From NCBI GenBank assembly GCA_025716815.1, contig JAIXMN010000030.1:124001-188000 (forward strand): 64,000 nucleotides of DNA, in the 5' to 3' direction. This DNA is from Dichotomocladium elegans (Eukaryota > Mucoromycota > Mucoromycetes > Mucorales > Lichtheimiaceae). Shown in pieces: positions 33,825-49,021 of this stretch. Position 1 is the first letter of the stretch, and each line of letters starts with the position of its first letter. The notes beneath the pieces were generated by a model, which worked only from the letters and a program-made list of their open reading frames with translations, did not search any database and was not told the origin of the DNA. A program made the translations under genes and the position numbers.

Positions 33825-34782
33825 CTATCGGTCTCTGCGGTGACGGTGGTCATACCGACGATCCGCAGACGAGCGGCGGCGGCGGCTGGAGCGGTGGTCG
33901 TCGTAACGGCGTCTTGGAGACCGAGATCGAGAACGCGACCGAGACCAGGATCGCCGACGCCGCGGGGGAGATCGCGATGGGCGCTTTGTGCGAGGCGAGC
34001 GTTCCCGACGTGGAGGAGGAGATGGCGAGGATCGCCGTTTCTTTTTATCATGATCTTTTGTGCTGGTGCCATTATTATCATCGTCGGAGGAGGAAAGCCA
34101 TGCATTCCAGCGGCCGTCATCTTCATCGTCGTCGTCGTCATCGTTCTCTTGTCGTCTTCCTTCGTTCCCTTTCCCTGCCGCCTGTGGTTGCTCCTTTGCC
34201 TTTTTACTCCTTTTACGACGACCAAACTCGTCCCATTCATCGTCATCATCCGTGGCTCGCGAACGACGATATTCGACCACCGGGTCGCGTTCCATGAATC
34301 CGCCCCCTGCACCCTCCCGTCGCGCTTGCTGGGATTGGCTACCGGGCTGCGACGCCGAGCATTGGTTGCATGTGTTCCGACGAGCCCAGTTGATGTTGCC
34401 ACATCTACAGTTTGAATGCCATAAGCAACGAACAGGGCAATAGAAAATAAACTTCACAAAAAAAAAAAAAGAAAACCGAGGAGAAAGAGAGTACTTGCAG
34501 TGCACATTTCCAGTCGTTTGCAGAAAAGAGACCCTACATTTACGCGCACACACACGAAGATAAAGAAAAAAGGGGGCGGGTTGCACACACACACACACAC
34601 ATGCAACACAGAGGCATGCGCAGGAGACGAAAAAAAAAAAAAAGGTAAACATCGATGATCGCAAAGGAAGAAGAACACACATTCTCGCAAGCCCTTTATT
34701 TTGCCTTGAACTTTTCGGCTCCATCTTTGCCGATGGTCGTTTGGACCGATCGATCCGAACCGCGTGGCTCTCGTCTTGACAT
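33825..34782 (-). CDS. ZRANB2-like RanBP2 zinc-finger SR protein
   Basis: Spliced N-terminus: MSRREPRGSDRSVQTTIGKD, GAEKFK, GLFSANDWKCALCGNINWAR, RNTCNQC. This is a RanBP2-type finger (W-x-C-x2-C...C-x2-C). It is followed by GAGGGFMERDPVVEYR and a DDEWDEFGRRKRSKK block that matches human ZRANB2 closely, an acidic stretch, and a C-terminal Arg/Ser-rich region (SRSRSRSRSPRRR). ZRANB2 binds single-stranded RNA and influences splice-site choice in the nucleus. Animal ZRANB2 has two fingers; only the second is present here. Both introns appear to start with GC: 34534-34704 (AAG|GCAAAA) and 34405-34498 (GCAAGT). The GT alternatives leave the finger out of frame or with wrong Cys spacing. Confidence 0.82.
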
Positions 34783-35172
34783 TGGCCTTTGGGAGGGAAA
34801 AAAAAAAAGAAGAGATGCCGAAATAGCCACGGTTGGGTCACTCAAGAAAATACCCGTGACGGCAACGCTTTTTTCCCCATGCGGAGTTAAGGCTATGTAG
34901 TGCAACCAAATTCCCCCCCCTTCCCTTTACCCGCCCGTCTGTAGATACAGCACGGTGCTGGGGCATTGAAGCCTTGCGAGATAACGCCATACATGCATCT
35001 CCGGGGCGGGGGAGGGAGAGAGAGTGTGTGCGTAAGGATCTAAAACTACGTTCTGCCTGCACCTACATCTGCTTATTGCATGTACTTTTTTTTTTTTCTA
35101 ATTTCTTTATTATTAAGCAAAGCCAATCCTGCAAAAGAGGGATGCATAAAGGACGGTGTTTTCATAAGCGCC

Positions 35173-36109
<937 letters not shown>

Positions 36110-36362
36110 GTTGGCCTAGAAAAGAGAAGACCGTAGATGAGATTGGATGGATGGATGGATGGATGGATGAACAGTAGCGGTGCGGTTATGTACCTTTGTG
36201 AAAAGAGGATGGAATAGTTTCGGGCTCTGGCCTCTCTCTATGGGGGCTCACCCCCCCCCTTCGTTCCAACCCCTCCCTCCCTCCCCCCACCCCGCACCCC
36301 GTCCCCCAAATCGGTGAACAACACTTTCTCAGCACTGAGCTTGTATTCATTTATTTTTTGAT

Positions 36363-37770
36363 TTAGAACCTTTTCATGCGGCTGTTGTTGTCGTACAGTC
36401 GGTACGCAAAAACAAACACTCCAACAAGGACACCTGCACCAAGAAGCTTCAGCAAAAAGCCCCCAGAGCTTGACTTGCCCTTCTTTGATACAGGGACCTA
36501 CAGGCAGTTCGATCAGTATATTTCCGCTTCTCTCTGGTCTGTCCTTACATTGAGGGGTTCTTTGGCCTTTGGTGCCAACGTCTTGGTCGTCACAGAAATG
36601 ATGTCGTGGTTATCTAAAGATCGATTTCGAGTATTAGTCCCCGCGGGAGAGCCTCTCTTCCTTGGTGGTGTTGTGGGTCTTTATATCTATCTACCCGTCA
36701 CATCGCCCGTATGTGCAGAAAAACCAAGATAGATCTGATCGGGTAATTTTACGTCCCGAGCCAGAAAGCACTGGTCCCATTGATCCTCCTCACGCCAAAT
36801 CACATCCAGCTGTAGATAATTGTCTTTGTAGTAAGTCAACCGAGCCTTGGTTGGATATGACTTTGATCGAAATTGAGCCTGGTCAAGATCCTCATTAGTT
36901 TATTTTCCATCTACCCGTGAAGACCTAAGAATAAACCCTTACTTCACAGCCGGTCAGCTCCGTCGTGCTTCCATCCTTGGCGTTCTGATATGATCTGGTG
37001 CCATCGCCCAGCATGGCCGAGATATAAGGGAATGTATGGCGCTAGATCAAAGAACCTTATTTGAAAAAGATCCTCCTCCTCCTCCCACCACTTCCTCAGC
37101 GAGGCAATCTTACATGAGCGCGCTCGTTGTCGTAGGTGTCAAAGAAAATACCCAATCCATCAAAGTTGTCCATCGAGCCAAAGACAGGTCCCAGCGTGGA
37201 CCGTTGCTTGGTCAACCACACTGCGTAGGAATCGTCGTGACATGGTCAACGCAGTACTTTGGGATTCTTTCACTTCATTCAGCTTACTCGCAAAGCCATC
37301 TCCGTAAAAGGTTCCCGGTTGGCCGCCCACCTTGAACTCAAACTCGATCTCAAAGTTCGTCGCCGTCAAAGGCTAAATTTCATCAAGACCTTGAGTCTCT
37401 TATCAGGGGAAGCGGCATAACATGATCCATCCCCCAGCAAAAGCACACACACACACACACACGCTCCTCTCTTTACCAATCGAGACCACAGATAGCCTTG
37501 CTGGGACTGGCGTCCGGCACTCGCCAGTCGAACCTGCTTGTTGGTATTGATGACCGCGTCACCACCGAAATCAAACCATCGGTTTTGGAGCTCATCATCT
37601 TTTCATCTTGTACAGTCAGCCGGACGCGCATCATTCGCATTGGGCTCAAAGAAGATCATACCAATGTACGGCATGGATATGGAATGGGTGCGCAACATTA
37701 CACTTGGCTGGGCCACAGTCGTGGACACCACAGAGAAAGCCACCGCGAGGATAGCGGTAATGAAGCGCAT
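36363..37770 (-). CDS. L-type lectin cargo receptor (LMAN/VIP36/Emp47-like)
   Basis: The signal peptide is MRFITAILAVAFSVVSTTVA. The legume-lectin domain follows: LRTHSISMPYIDDELQNRWF, DFGGDAVINTNKQVRLASA, TATNFEIEFEFKVGG, GDGFAMWLTKQRSTLGPVFG, NFDGLGIFFDTYDN (Ca/sugar-binding), RHTFPYISAMLGDGT, ARLTYYKDNYLQLDV and CFLARDVKLPDQIYLGFSA. Near the C-terminus a single membrane span LLGAGVLVGVFVFAYRLY precedes a short cytosolic tail DNNSRMKRF, resembling the KRF(Y) exit signal of this family. These proteins carry N-glycosylated cargo between ER and Golgi. About eight exons, all GT-AG. Confidence 0.88.
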
Positions 37771-37935
37771 GGTGTGCCCAGAATTCGTAGCAGAACAAAA
37801 CTTGGGAAAAATCCCTTTTCCGGAATCCTGCACCCCATCCCCTACCCCACCCAGGACTAGGAACAGCACTCGTAACATCAACATCACGACTGACTTTTAA
37901 TTCAAACAAGGTCGAACGGAAGGGAGAGAACGTCC

Positions 37936-39045
37936 TTAACGAATATGAGTACGCTCCATCAAACGGCCTGCCAGTTCCTTCTGGATCTTTGCCTGATTCC
38001 GGCTCTCCTCCAACGATCCAAGGCTCCTTAAGTCGTTCACAATATCCTGCGTCTTTCCAAAGTAGACTTCCTGGAGCGAATTGCGCATCTTGAGCTCGAT
38101 ATCTTCTACCATACGGCCGATGTTGGCAACGTGGGCCGATGGGTCATCCACAGGGTAATCTTGCTCCACCTAGCATCACGGCTTAGTGACTGTTTGCTCC
38201 GGGAGAAGATAAAAAAAAAACCCGTTATCCCCCTGCCCTCGCTCAATAAGTGGATTGTACCTGCCGCGTCATGCTACCGCTTAGATTCAGGTTACCCAGG
38301 TCTTGGCCCTTCGTAATCATGTAGAGCATGATCGTCGACGTCAGCTTATAGTTGGCATTGCGTCCGCGCTCGTGCACTTCAAAAACGTGGATCGAATCCC
38401 ATGCACCCTTCATGCGGCGACCGCCGTCGCCCACTTGGATGATTTGAGTACAACCCGACTTCCACCCCTTTCTCTCTCTTTCTCTCTCGTGTCGATACCT
38501 TTCTTGATGAGAACCACTGCTGCAAATCCGTCATCATATTCAAAGGTGTACACAGACGAAATACCGCCTTCATAGTACATCTCGCGATAGGTATCAAAAG
38601 CCTCATTCGCTGCTATCTCGAGCTTGCGCAGCGTGGGCGAAGGGGTAAATGGAGGCGGCTGCACTGTCTCCGGGATTTCTGGGTCATATTCATTGCTCCA
38701 TGGCGATCTATCTTTTAATTAAAAAGACATATTCGTCATTTGTCTGGGAGACCCACTTGCCTGTAGGAATCGCCATCTCGATTATAGTCGCAGAGAAGAT
38801 AGTCCTTTCCGGTCTTGGGACAACGCTTCACCTTGAGCGGCTTATCAATAGCCGAAAGGATTTTGTCCTCGAGGTCGGGATTCACAAGATCGAGAAGCTT
38901 GTTCAGATTATCCTCCACGTTCTGCGGAGGCAGCCGGCGCATCAAGTCGAGTGCGCAATCATACTGATCATCTTCCTATGAAATGCTGCGCGTGTCAGCC
39001 TAAAAGGAAAAAGAATATGCTTGTCGTTTGAGCGCATCTTGCCAT
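37936..39045 (-). CDS. CAP2: F-actin capping protein subunit beta (CapZ beta)
   Basis: Reads [125 protein letters not shown] and [16 protein letters not shown], all hallmarks of CAPZB, which caps barbed ends as a heterodimer with the alpha subunit. Two introns use GC donors: 38976-39042 separates the initiator ATG (39043-39045) from the second codon (ATG|GCAAGA), and 38708-38760 splits the Arg codon of GDSYR|SPWSNE (GCAAGT). The ATG-only first exon is inference from length and alignment; the second GC intron is well supported. Confidence 0.88.
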
Positions 39046-39304
39046 TTTATATATATGTTTTATGGGGATGCTGTTTCGCTTGAAAAAAGAAAATAAGCAA
39101 TAAGTGAAAAGAGTATATAAGACACGCTAATAGAGAGAGAGAGCGCCTGTGTGTGTGTGTGTATGTAGAATGAGTCGGGCTTGGTCCTGCGCTTGAAAAT
39201 TGGGTGGTAATTCAAGTCGCGCACACACAACAACCAACCAACTAACCCACCCTCTTAAAGGTAGAAGGCCATTTTGGTATTCGCTACGTGTGTATGGAAT
39301 CTAC

Positions 39305-39740
39305 GGATTTATATTCGTGTCATTCGTTGTATGTTCCGTTTCGGTATATATGGCGTATAGGTCGTCGACATACGGAATGCTCTTCGAGTCTGTAGTGCAG
39401 AAGAAAGCCTCTCTACGCATATTGCGTAGCATAGTCATAGTGGGTGGAATAACATATGTGGCCAAGGCAAATGAACCGAAGGCTTTAAGAGGACCTTGGT
39501 TCGCTTCATCTCGCCTCATTATTCCTACAGCACCCACACAGCAGATGCGGAAAGTACAAGAACACATTGACTCACCATATGTGCGCGGCCTTCTGCGGAG
39601 CACATCGACGCGGCGTCACTTTGTGTGCGTTCTTAACCGTCTGCAATCCTGCAGTAATGGAGTGAATATACTGAAATAGGCGGTTCATCCCGTCTCTCTA
39701 TTCTTTACCGGCTGCAGAAACAGCATCCCGAGACATCTTT
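39305..39740 (-). CDS. Doubtful small gene with two short introns
   Basis: MSRDAVSAAG at about 39740 joins through gtaaag...ctgcag to LQTVKNAHKVTPRRCAPQKA, and a good gtgagt...gtag intron (51 nt) leads into GIMRRDEANQGPLKAFGSFA, LATYVIPPTMTMLRNMRRE. The splice sites look real, but the last junction is out of frame by my reading, so the gene may be broken or wrongly phased. The order of a short lead, a Cys, a hydrophobic stretch and an Arg-rich end recalls the small inner-membrane protein COX20, but similarity is too weak to name it. Confidence 0.25.
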
Positions 39741-41544
39741 GATGTCGGTCGTCCTTGTCGTTGCGAATTGAATGCCGTCGTGGTCTTTTCGGCGACAGAG
39801 CCCGCCAAACACCCTGATACAGTGGAAAATTCTGAGGTGCTCCCGTAGATTCCTTCCAGAACGTAGCGGCCTCTTCTTGCAGTAAGGCTCATGGGCCTCC
39901 GCAGTGTTTGTTTTCTTTTGAAACGCGCGCACGTGGCACTACACTTGAGCCTCAGCTTTCAACACTGATCTTGGTGCCGCTGCGGGTTCTTACCTCAACC
40001 GGCCACTGCAACATGACCTCTTTATTTCGTCTGCCTCACGAACAACCTCGTGTGCATGCTCTGGAAAGTATGTCAGGATCCCTATTGAGAACACGCCTCG
40101 GTTTGCGCCCATTATTTTTCTCTACATCATGTTTGCACACATCAAACCAATATGACTGACAGCTGTCAGAGATCTTCTTAAACGCGGTTTTAAGTTAATG
40201 ATAACCAGGAAGGTCGAAAAGTCACTTTGGACACAGCACAAAAACATTGCACGGAGCAAAATACGGCGTGTGCGGTCGGTTCTCTTAGGAGAGCGTGGTA
40301 TTTTTCACTTTTCGTAAAAGTGTCCCCCTATTCACCTGAGAAATAAGGATTATCCGTTAATGCGTTGAGACGTGTCGGGAGGTATGGTTTTTATTTTCTT
40401 CATCTTATACAATAATCGATCTGTTTGCTAGGGCCAATAGAAGGTGGTCATCCCCATTGCTCTTCCCTTCGCGTGCACGCTTCAACGGATACACTGACAA
40501 CACTCAAGCGGAGAGAGTGCACCAGGTGTGATAGTTAGCATAGGTCCGGTCTTTGGGATCTCGAGGCTTGAGCGAGTATCCTTAGTTGGGAAGACATACC
40601 GACGCTTTGCTAGCTGTGGAATTCGGTTTTGACTACAAAGATGCCACTGCCCATCGGGTCCATGTCAGTGTGGGGGGGGCACTCAATTTTCCAGGAATGC
40701 GCAACAAAATTCTTGACCTCCGTCCTGCATACTGCAAAGACACAGGTCCTATAGTACGATCAAATAGTCATTGCTCGAGATCAATCCCAGATAATGCCCG
40801 AGCTGCTTATTATGCACGATTTGCTTTTCCTGGCTGATGCGGAAGTAAAAGTAATCGGCCTAGTGCAAATTGGCAGTGGGCCAGGGGTGGAACGGGCAGA
40901 AACGGATAACAACTGTCAACACGAGAAGTAAACACACGCAGTGTAGGCTAGTGGCCCCCCCGGGTTGCAGAATCTCGCGCCGACATTTTCAAGAAAGGGT
41001 CAGTGCGAGAATCTGATCCGAATGTTAGCCCCGAGTGGGTTGGATATTGTCGCGCGCCCGATACATTGATGTAAGAGCCAGTGCCTTGGCTGAGACATGC
41101 AGTCCAGATGCGCGCATACTACTACCACTCAATGATGGGGTGTGTTGAAACCGCGAGAGCCAGAAAAAAGACGTTCAGTAAGGCGGTTGGATGGTTTGAG
41201 GAGAGTGAAAGCCAATAAGGTACAGAATAAAATGCTGGTAGGAACGACAGTGCCTACGTATTTTTTGCCCTTAGTTTGCTACATGGACCATATCGAACGG
41301 ATGTGGGGATGGAAATGAGCCACACAGTTTATGACGCGCGCGCAGCCTATGTCCTCTTTCAGTGCGGACAACCTCTTTTGCATTGAGAAGTCCGCTGCTG
41401 GATAAGCAGCATGTACATACACGCGCACTTCAATCAGTTTCTCTCTCTCTCTCTCTCTTCCCCCCACATATGCCAACCTTACCATCCAAATTCGTAAAGA
41501 TTCTTAATATCCACCGCCTTGCCCTCGTAAAGAGTATCAAGTCA

Positions 41545-41800
41545 GGATGAACCATTTGAATGAAAACGATCAATTCCATGAGCCGCTGCAAATCCGTTTT
41601 CGTTCAACACACTCGTTGATCTGCTTCGCTTGGATCGCTTCCAGAATGTGGTTGAGTAAAGTGGGGGGGGGATTTTCCAGAGCCTAGAAAGCCTGTGAGA
41701 ACAGTAACTGGAACAACAGCTGTCATGCGGTGAAAAATTATCGCCCTGACAAAAATGTGGCAGACGCTCTGCTGACATACTCGACCATCTTTTCATGACA
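41545..41800 (-). pseudogene. CobW/P47K GTPase (ZNG1-like) N-terminal relic
   Basis: The minus strand reads AVVPVTVLTGFLGSGKS, the Walker A segment typical of CobW-domain metal-transfer GTPases (VPVTVLTGFLGxGKTTLL). A run of nine C follows, after which TLLNHILE appears in another frame, and SVLNENGFAAAHGIDRF, comparable with the family's LNEFG block, in yet another. No further domain follows before the ING gene. A decayed fragment. Confidence 0.5.
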
Positions 41801-42399
41801 AATTTTACGGTCGACCGAGATGGGTAATAAGCATACTACTTGTGTGTGAAACTATCCATGGGACCTATGTTAAGAGCTTATCTTTGAAAAACAAAGTCCC
41901 TTCCTTCCTTCCGTCATAGCAAAATATTGCAGATAAAGTTGTGCATTGGCGGAGTCAGAAGATGGAGTATGCTCATGCGGTACTTTAGTCCCTTATCCGA
42001 TTGTCTCTATATCCTCCCGCTCACACCCTCTCGCCTCCAGAGAAACTGCATAGACTGACTCCTCCGTACCACGGGGGTTCCTGTCGACCTAGATCAAAGG
42101 AGCTTTTCAATTTTCTTCTTCCAAGTTAAATAATCCTTATTTTATCTGCTTTGCAACGGATCAAAACCGTGTATCCACTCATCCGAGGACGCAACCATGT
42201 ATATATATACCGAGATCAACGACACGATGCGTAAGGACAGTCACGTAGACGGAAAGCAACTAATAGCATAAGATAAGCCGGCTGTGCTGCTGATTTGCGC
42301 GTGTATATTGGTTGCGGCGGTCTTGTGGTTTTCTTGTTTTTTCTTCCTCCTTCTCTTTTCCTCATATTACATCCATATCGCTGCAACTGTAGGCCCCGT

Positions 42400-43386
42400 A
42401 TGAGCGCTTCTATTGCCGACATATTCGAAAATTACGTGGAGAGTAAAGATAGATATCCGTGTTTGTACCAAGAAACGAAGAAAAGCTTATTGTCTCTGTT
42501 TAAAGGTCTTCAAAACCTTCCGGACGAAATCGACCGAAATATGCAGGAGCTGCGAAGCAAAGATGAAGAGTTTCAAAGTAAGAGAGAGAGAGAGAGTGTG
42601 TGTGTGTGTCTCTGTTTTTGCGTGGGATGCAAAACCGCATTTGGTGTGGTGGTTGCAGTCGCTCCTTCCCTCCCCCCTATCCACCTCCCGGCTAATCCGC
42701 AAAGCGAAAACGAAACAAACAGGGTTACGAGAGAAGTATACAAGCCATCGACGGTCGTATGCAAAGATGCTCCGCAACGAGGCCACCCCGACCAGCGTGC
42801 TTCTCGCTTCAAGCCAGAAGCTCGACCATGATCATCGCAAAGCCATTCAGAAGCAGGATCAAAAAATTGATCTTGCTATGCACATGTACGATCAAGTCTC
42901 GAAGCACATTGAGCGCATTGACTCCGAAATAGCGAGGACGGGTATAATTGACAATGCAGCCTGGATCGGGTCCTCAGGCAGAAGCAGCGCCAACGGTCGG
43001 CGGCCGCGGCTACCAGCATCATCATTACTCCAGCCTTATTTCGACAGTACACAGTCTTCTTCGACATCCACTGCTGCAGCAGCTCTTGTTGTTGGGCGAA
43101 AACGGACCCATCATTCAATACGGTCCAATCCTGAGTTGGATGTTGATCCTAATGAACCCCGTTATTGTGTTTGCAACCAAGTATCGTACGGCAACATGGT
43201 CGCCTGTGACAGCGAAAATGTGAGTAGGTGCGTTGTACACGCGGCATTAGAAACCCAACTACGTACAGTAGGTTGTTAATCATAGGCAAGTGCGCGAGAG
43301 AATGGTTCCACTATGCGTGTGTAGGTCTCGCCAAGCCGCCGGTGGGCAAATGGTTCTGTCGTGAATGTGCACTCGCTCAGCGTTAA
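42400..43386 (+). CDS. ING-family PHD-finger protein
   Basis: Exons 42400-42577, 42723-43219 and 43291-43386. The N-terminal ING domain reads [40 protein letters not shown] and [20 protein letters not shown], then [20 protein letters not shown] and [13 protein letters not shown] variable linker leads to the PHD finger [34 protein letters not shown] and GKWFCREC, with the full C4-H-C3 ligand set and the Tyr/Trp aromatic residues used to bind H3K4me3. ING proteins are subunits of histone acetyltransferase and deacetylase complexes. The upstream frame reaching 42295 is hydrophobic and probably 5' UTR. The second acceptor is AAG (43288-43290), not the nearer TAG. Confidence 0.9.
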
Positions 43387-44009
43387 GGACGGGGCGCTCA
43401 CAAGCTATGTATGTAGCATAATCCATCCATCCACCCGCCCGCACGTATACAGAACTATTACCGGACGCATACATACCTTTGGAGATACCCGCACATCTTT
43501 TTCTCGCACACTCACCACCTCATTTTTTCTTCCTTTATCGATATTTGGGACAAGTACAATAAAAATCAACTCGGTTGGAATAATGATCAAGTAGTAGCGT
43601 CTACCTCGCTTTTTATGCACTAGTACTGGTCTGTTACTTTATTGACGCATGGATAAAGAAGGCTGTTAGTCAATAGATAATATCAGCCCCCTACTTACTC
43701 TTTAACTTAGCCTGAAGGTAGCTGTAACAGTGGCGGAAGAGGGAAGAAAGAAAGGATCCGGAGCTGTTGAGCATCGACGGCGGAAGGGTTGGAGGAAGGG
43801 AGCGAGGAGGGGCGAAGACGGACCAACGACGATACCAGCGGTAGAAACAACGGAGCAGACCAGACGAAGACAAAGGCCACCTCGACGAAGCCATGGGTGG
43901 GGGAGCTGCGCGGGTGCAGCCAAACCACGGTCCCACCCAAAAGCCCATATGCTCTCCTCTCGAAACACTTGAGTTAAGCGAATATCGTTATCTAAAGAGG
44001 AACCGGAAT
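43387..44009. other. Non-coding, 3' of ING gene
   Basis: Overlapping frames at 43691-43977 on both strands lack a domain and look like GC-rich random frames. Nothing supportable. Confidence 0.4.
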
Positions 44010-45150
44010 ATTAAAAGATTGCAGAATGGGGCAAGGGTAACCTATAGCCTTTTGCTTGGAGTTCAGGCGAGTAGGGTGGGAAGATTAGCACATTAATATC
44101 CTCGACACTCGATGTACTTGGAGGTATCCACAGCCTTATGGATACGTGCATTACCCATCTCGTCCATCGTAGCCTTATGGAAGCTGAGATCATGTCCGGT
44201 GACAGTTCCTCTGCTCACACCAGTAGTTTGACCTGTCCTCTTTCTTTTCTTGATTTGGTGGCTGCGAAAGTCTCAAGCTACATTGGAATGATGCCTGACG
44301 CTGAGATGGCTCCTAAGCTTGTACGTAGTTGTCTTTGGCACTCTGACCACTGCACGCGTCACCTCACTCGGACCATGCCTAGCTGCGTTTTCATGTTAAT
44401 ATGGAATCCAGACTCATCAAAGAAAACACAGTTTTTCTAAAGTCAATGTCAGTCAGGGCCCCCGTCGGTGCACCTGTCGAGGCGGCGTTGGATCTTAGCA
44501 TCACTGTTCCTGCCTACAGACTGGAACCGCACCTTTAATGACAGGCTGCATTCATTTTTCATAAATCGATGGAACGTCGTTTTTGAACCCCTCAAATCTC
44601 CGGGACATTTTGCTCCATCAGTAGCTCAAGAACAATCGACGACGGGTTCTCATCAACACCTTCTAACTAACGCTCTTCATTGAGATAACGCGAACGATCC
44701 CTCGCATTAGGTTTCTTAAAGATGCTGTCAGCGTCCTCCTCGTACTATAATGTCCGTCGCTGGACTGAATGAACATGGATTCCTCACAGCTGATGCACTC
44801 AAGTCCTTCTCAAACATTCGTTTGAAAAATCTGACCTTGTCTTGGTCAGTGTATACCGTGTAGCTGCGCTTGATCCCCGCTTCTTTCTTCCGAATGTCTG
44901 TATCCTTTTGCTCGGGAATACGTGTGGTAGTGGCCATCGTAAAAAGATAGGTTGCTCATTTTAGAATGTACAAGTGTGTAAAAGAGATGGATTTGCCAAG
45001 CGACATGTTCCCGTGTATGCATGTGGCATTTCATTTGTCGTCATGCGTAAAGATTTCTGGGCAAAACGCGATTTTATTTTTGTGATCCTGCGACTTCAGA
45101 ACTGGCAGGTTATGATTTTGGAAAATAGTGTATGTCTCTCTCTACATGCG
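44010..45150 (-). pseudogene. Tc1/mariner (DDE_3-type) transposon relic
   Basis: The transposase start MATTTRIPEQKDTDIRKKEA, then YTVYTDQDKVRFFKRMFEKD, lies at 44728-44937 on the minus strand. The middle is broken by stops. The catalytic blocks are recognisable near 44390-44440 (VFFDESGFHINMK-type, first Asp) and 44080-44160 (a degraded MDNARIHKAVD-type block with INVLIFPPYSPEL). A non-coding end at 45030-45140 is shared with the fragment at 7540-7650 and marks one terminus of the element. Inactive. Confidence 0.7.
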
Positions 45151-45181
45151 GGGGTGTGTGTGTGTGTGTATAACACAGAAG

Positions 45182-48306
<3,125 letters not shown>

Positions 48307-48318
48307 TGTGATATAGGA

Positions 48319-48370
48319 ATGTGTATGTGTGTATGTGTGTATGTGTGTATGTGTGTATGTGTGTATGTGT
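48319..48370. repeat. GTGTATGT octamer microsatellite in PFK 5' region
   Basis: About six perfect copies of an 8 bp unit, 13 bp upstream of the PFK start codon, hence probably in its 5' UTR. Confidence 0.9.
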
Positions 48371-49021
48371 TGTGCTGTGAAAGAGAAGGGAAATGGATAC
48401 CGAGGGAGAAAACTGAAATAAATACAGACGTTAAAAAAAGTCTTGCCATTTCTGATAGTCTTCTCGTGATAGCCTAGAACGCCTACTCCTTCTGTCAGAG
48501 ACAGGTTCCCGGGTTCTCCTCTGGCATTGCGCAATCATGCGATGCTGGTTTTACTATTCCAATCAAATAGGGTTACACACGCAGCGGTACAGGAATGGTC
48601 AGTTCATTTTCTACTCTTGTGAAGTATCAGACCATGTCCAGCAGTAAACAACTCTCTTAGGAGTACAGTGTCATCGACATGTCATTTCGCGCATATCGAG
48701 TTGGAACGCTGAAATATATAATCTGTTCCCTTCTCTATTCCAAAAAGAAGAGCTCACAATGGAGAGTGGATGACCACTACCTGCCTGAGAAACACAATGA
48801 ATACAGATAATCCACGTAAGCTAAGTCATTCGCCCCCGTCCATTGAGATAATCAATTCCATGCGTTATTACATGTGATCATCATGACAAAGAGCTTCGTG
48901 ACTTAATTTACACGCATGCGCGTTCTTTCAAAAAACCTACACCGTTATTCACGCGTAATTCCAAATCCCGCACTCCTGCTCTCTCTTGTCTTACATCTCC
49001 TTGATAAGACGAATCTTTGAC
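48371..49021. promoter_or_regulatory. Divergent promoter region, PFK and Rad5-like gene
   Basis: Non-coding interval between the two divergent genes. No gene or tRNA recognised. Confidence 0.4.

Larger units (their letters stand above)
39046..42399. other. 3.3 kb mostly non-coding, relic-bearing
   Basis: Between the CapZ beta and ING genes I see only a doubtful small minus-strand gene (39305-39740) and a CobW-like relic (41545-41800). The plus frame 40586-40837 resembles nothing known. TG and CT microsatellites occur at 39150 and 41440. Confidence 0.4.

Noticed and set aside
33521..34443. Several 127-293 residue frames opposite or shifted to the ZRANB2-like gene
   Set aside because: Low-complexity shadows of the Arg/Ser and acidic coding stretches.
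48319..48370. Octamer tract as a CRISPR-like or telomeric repeat
   Set aside because: Units are contiguous with no spacers and do not match TTAGGG-type repeats; it is a simple microsatellite.
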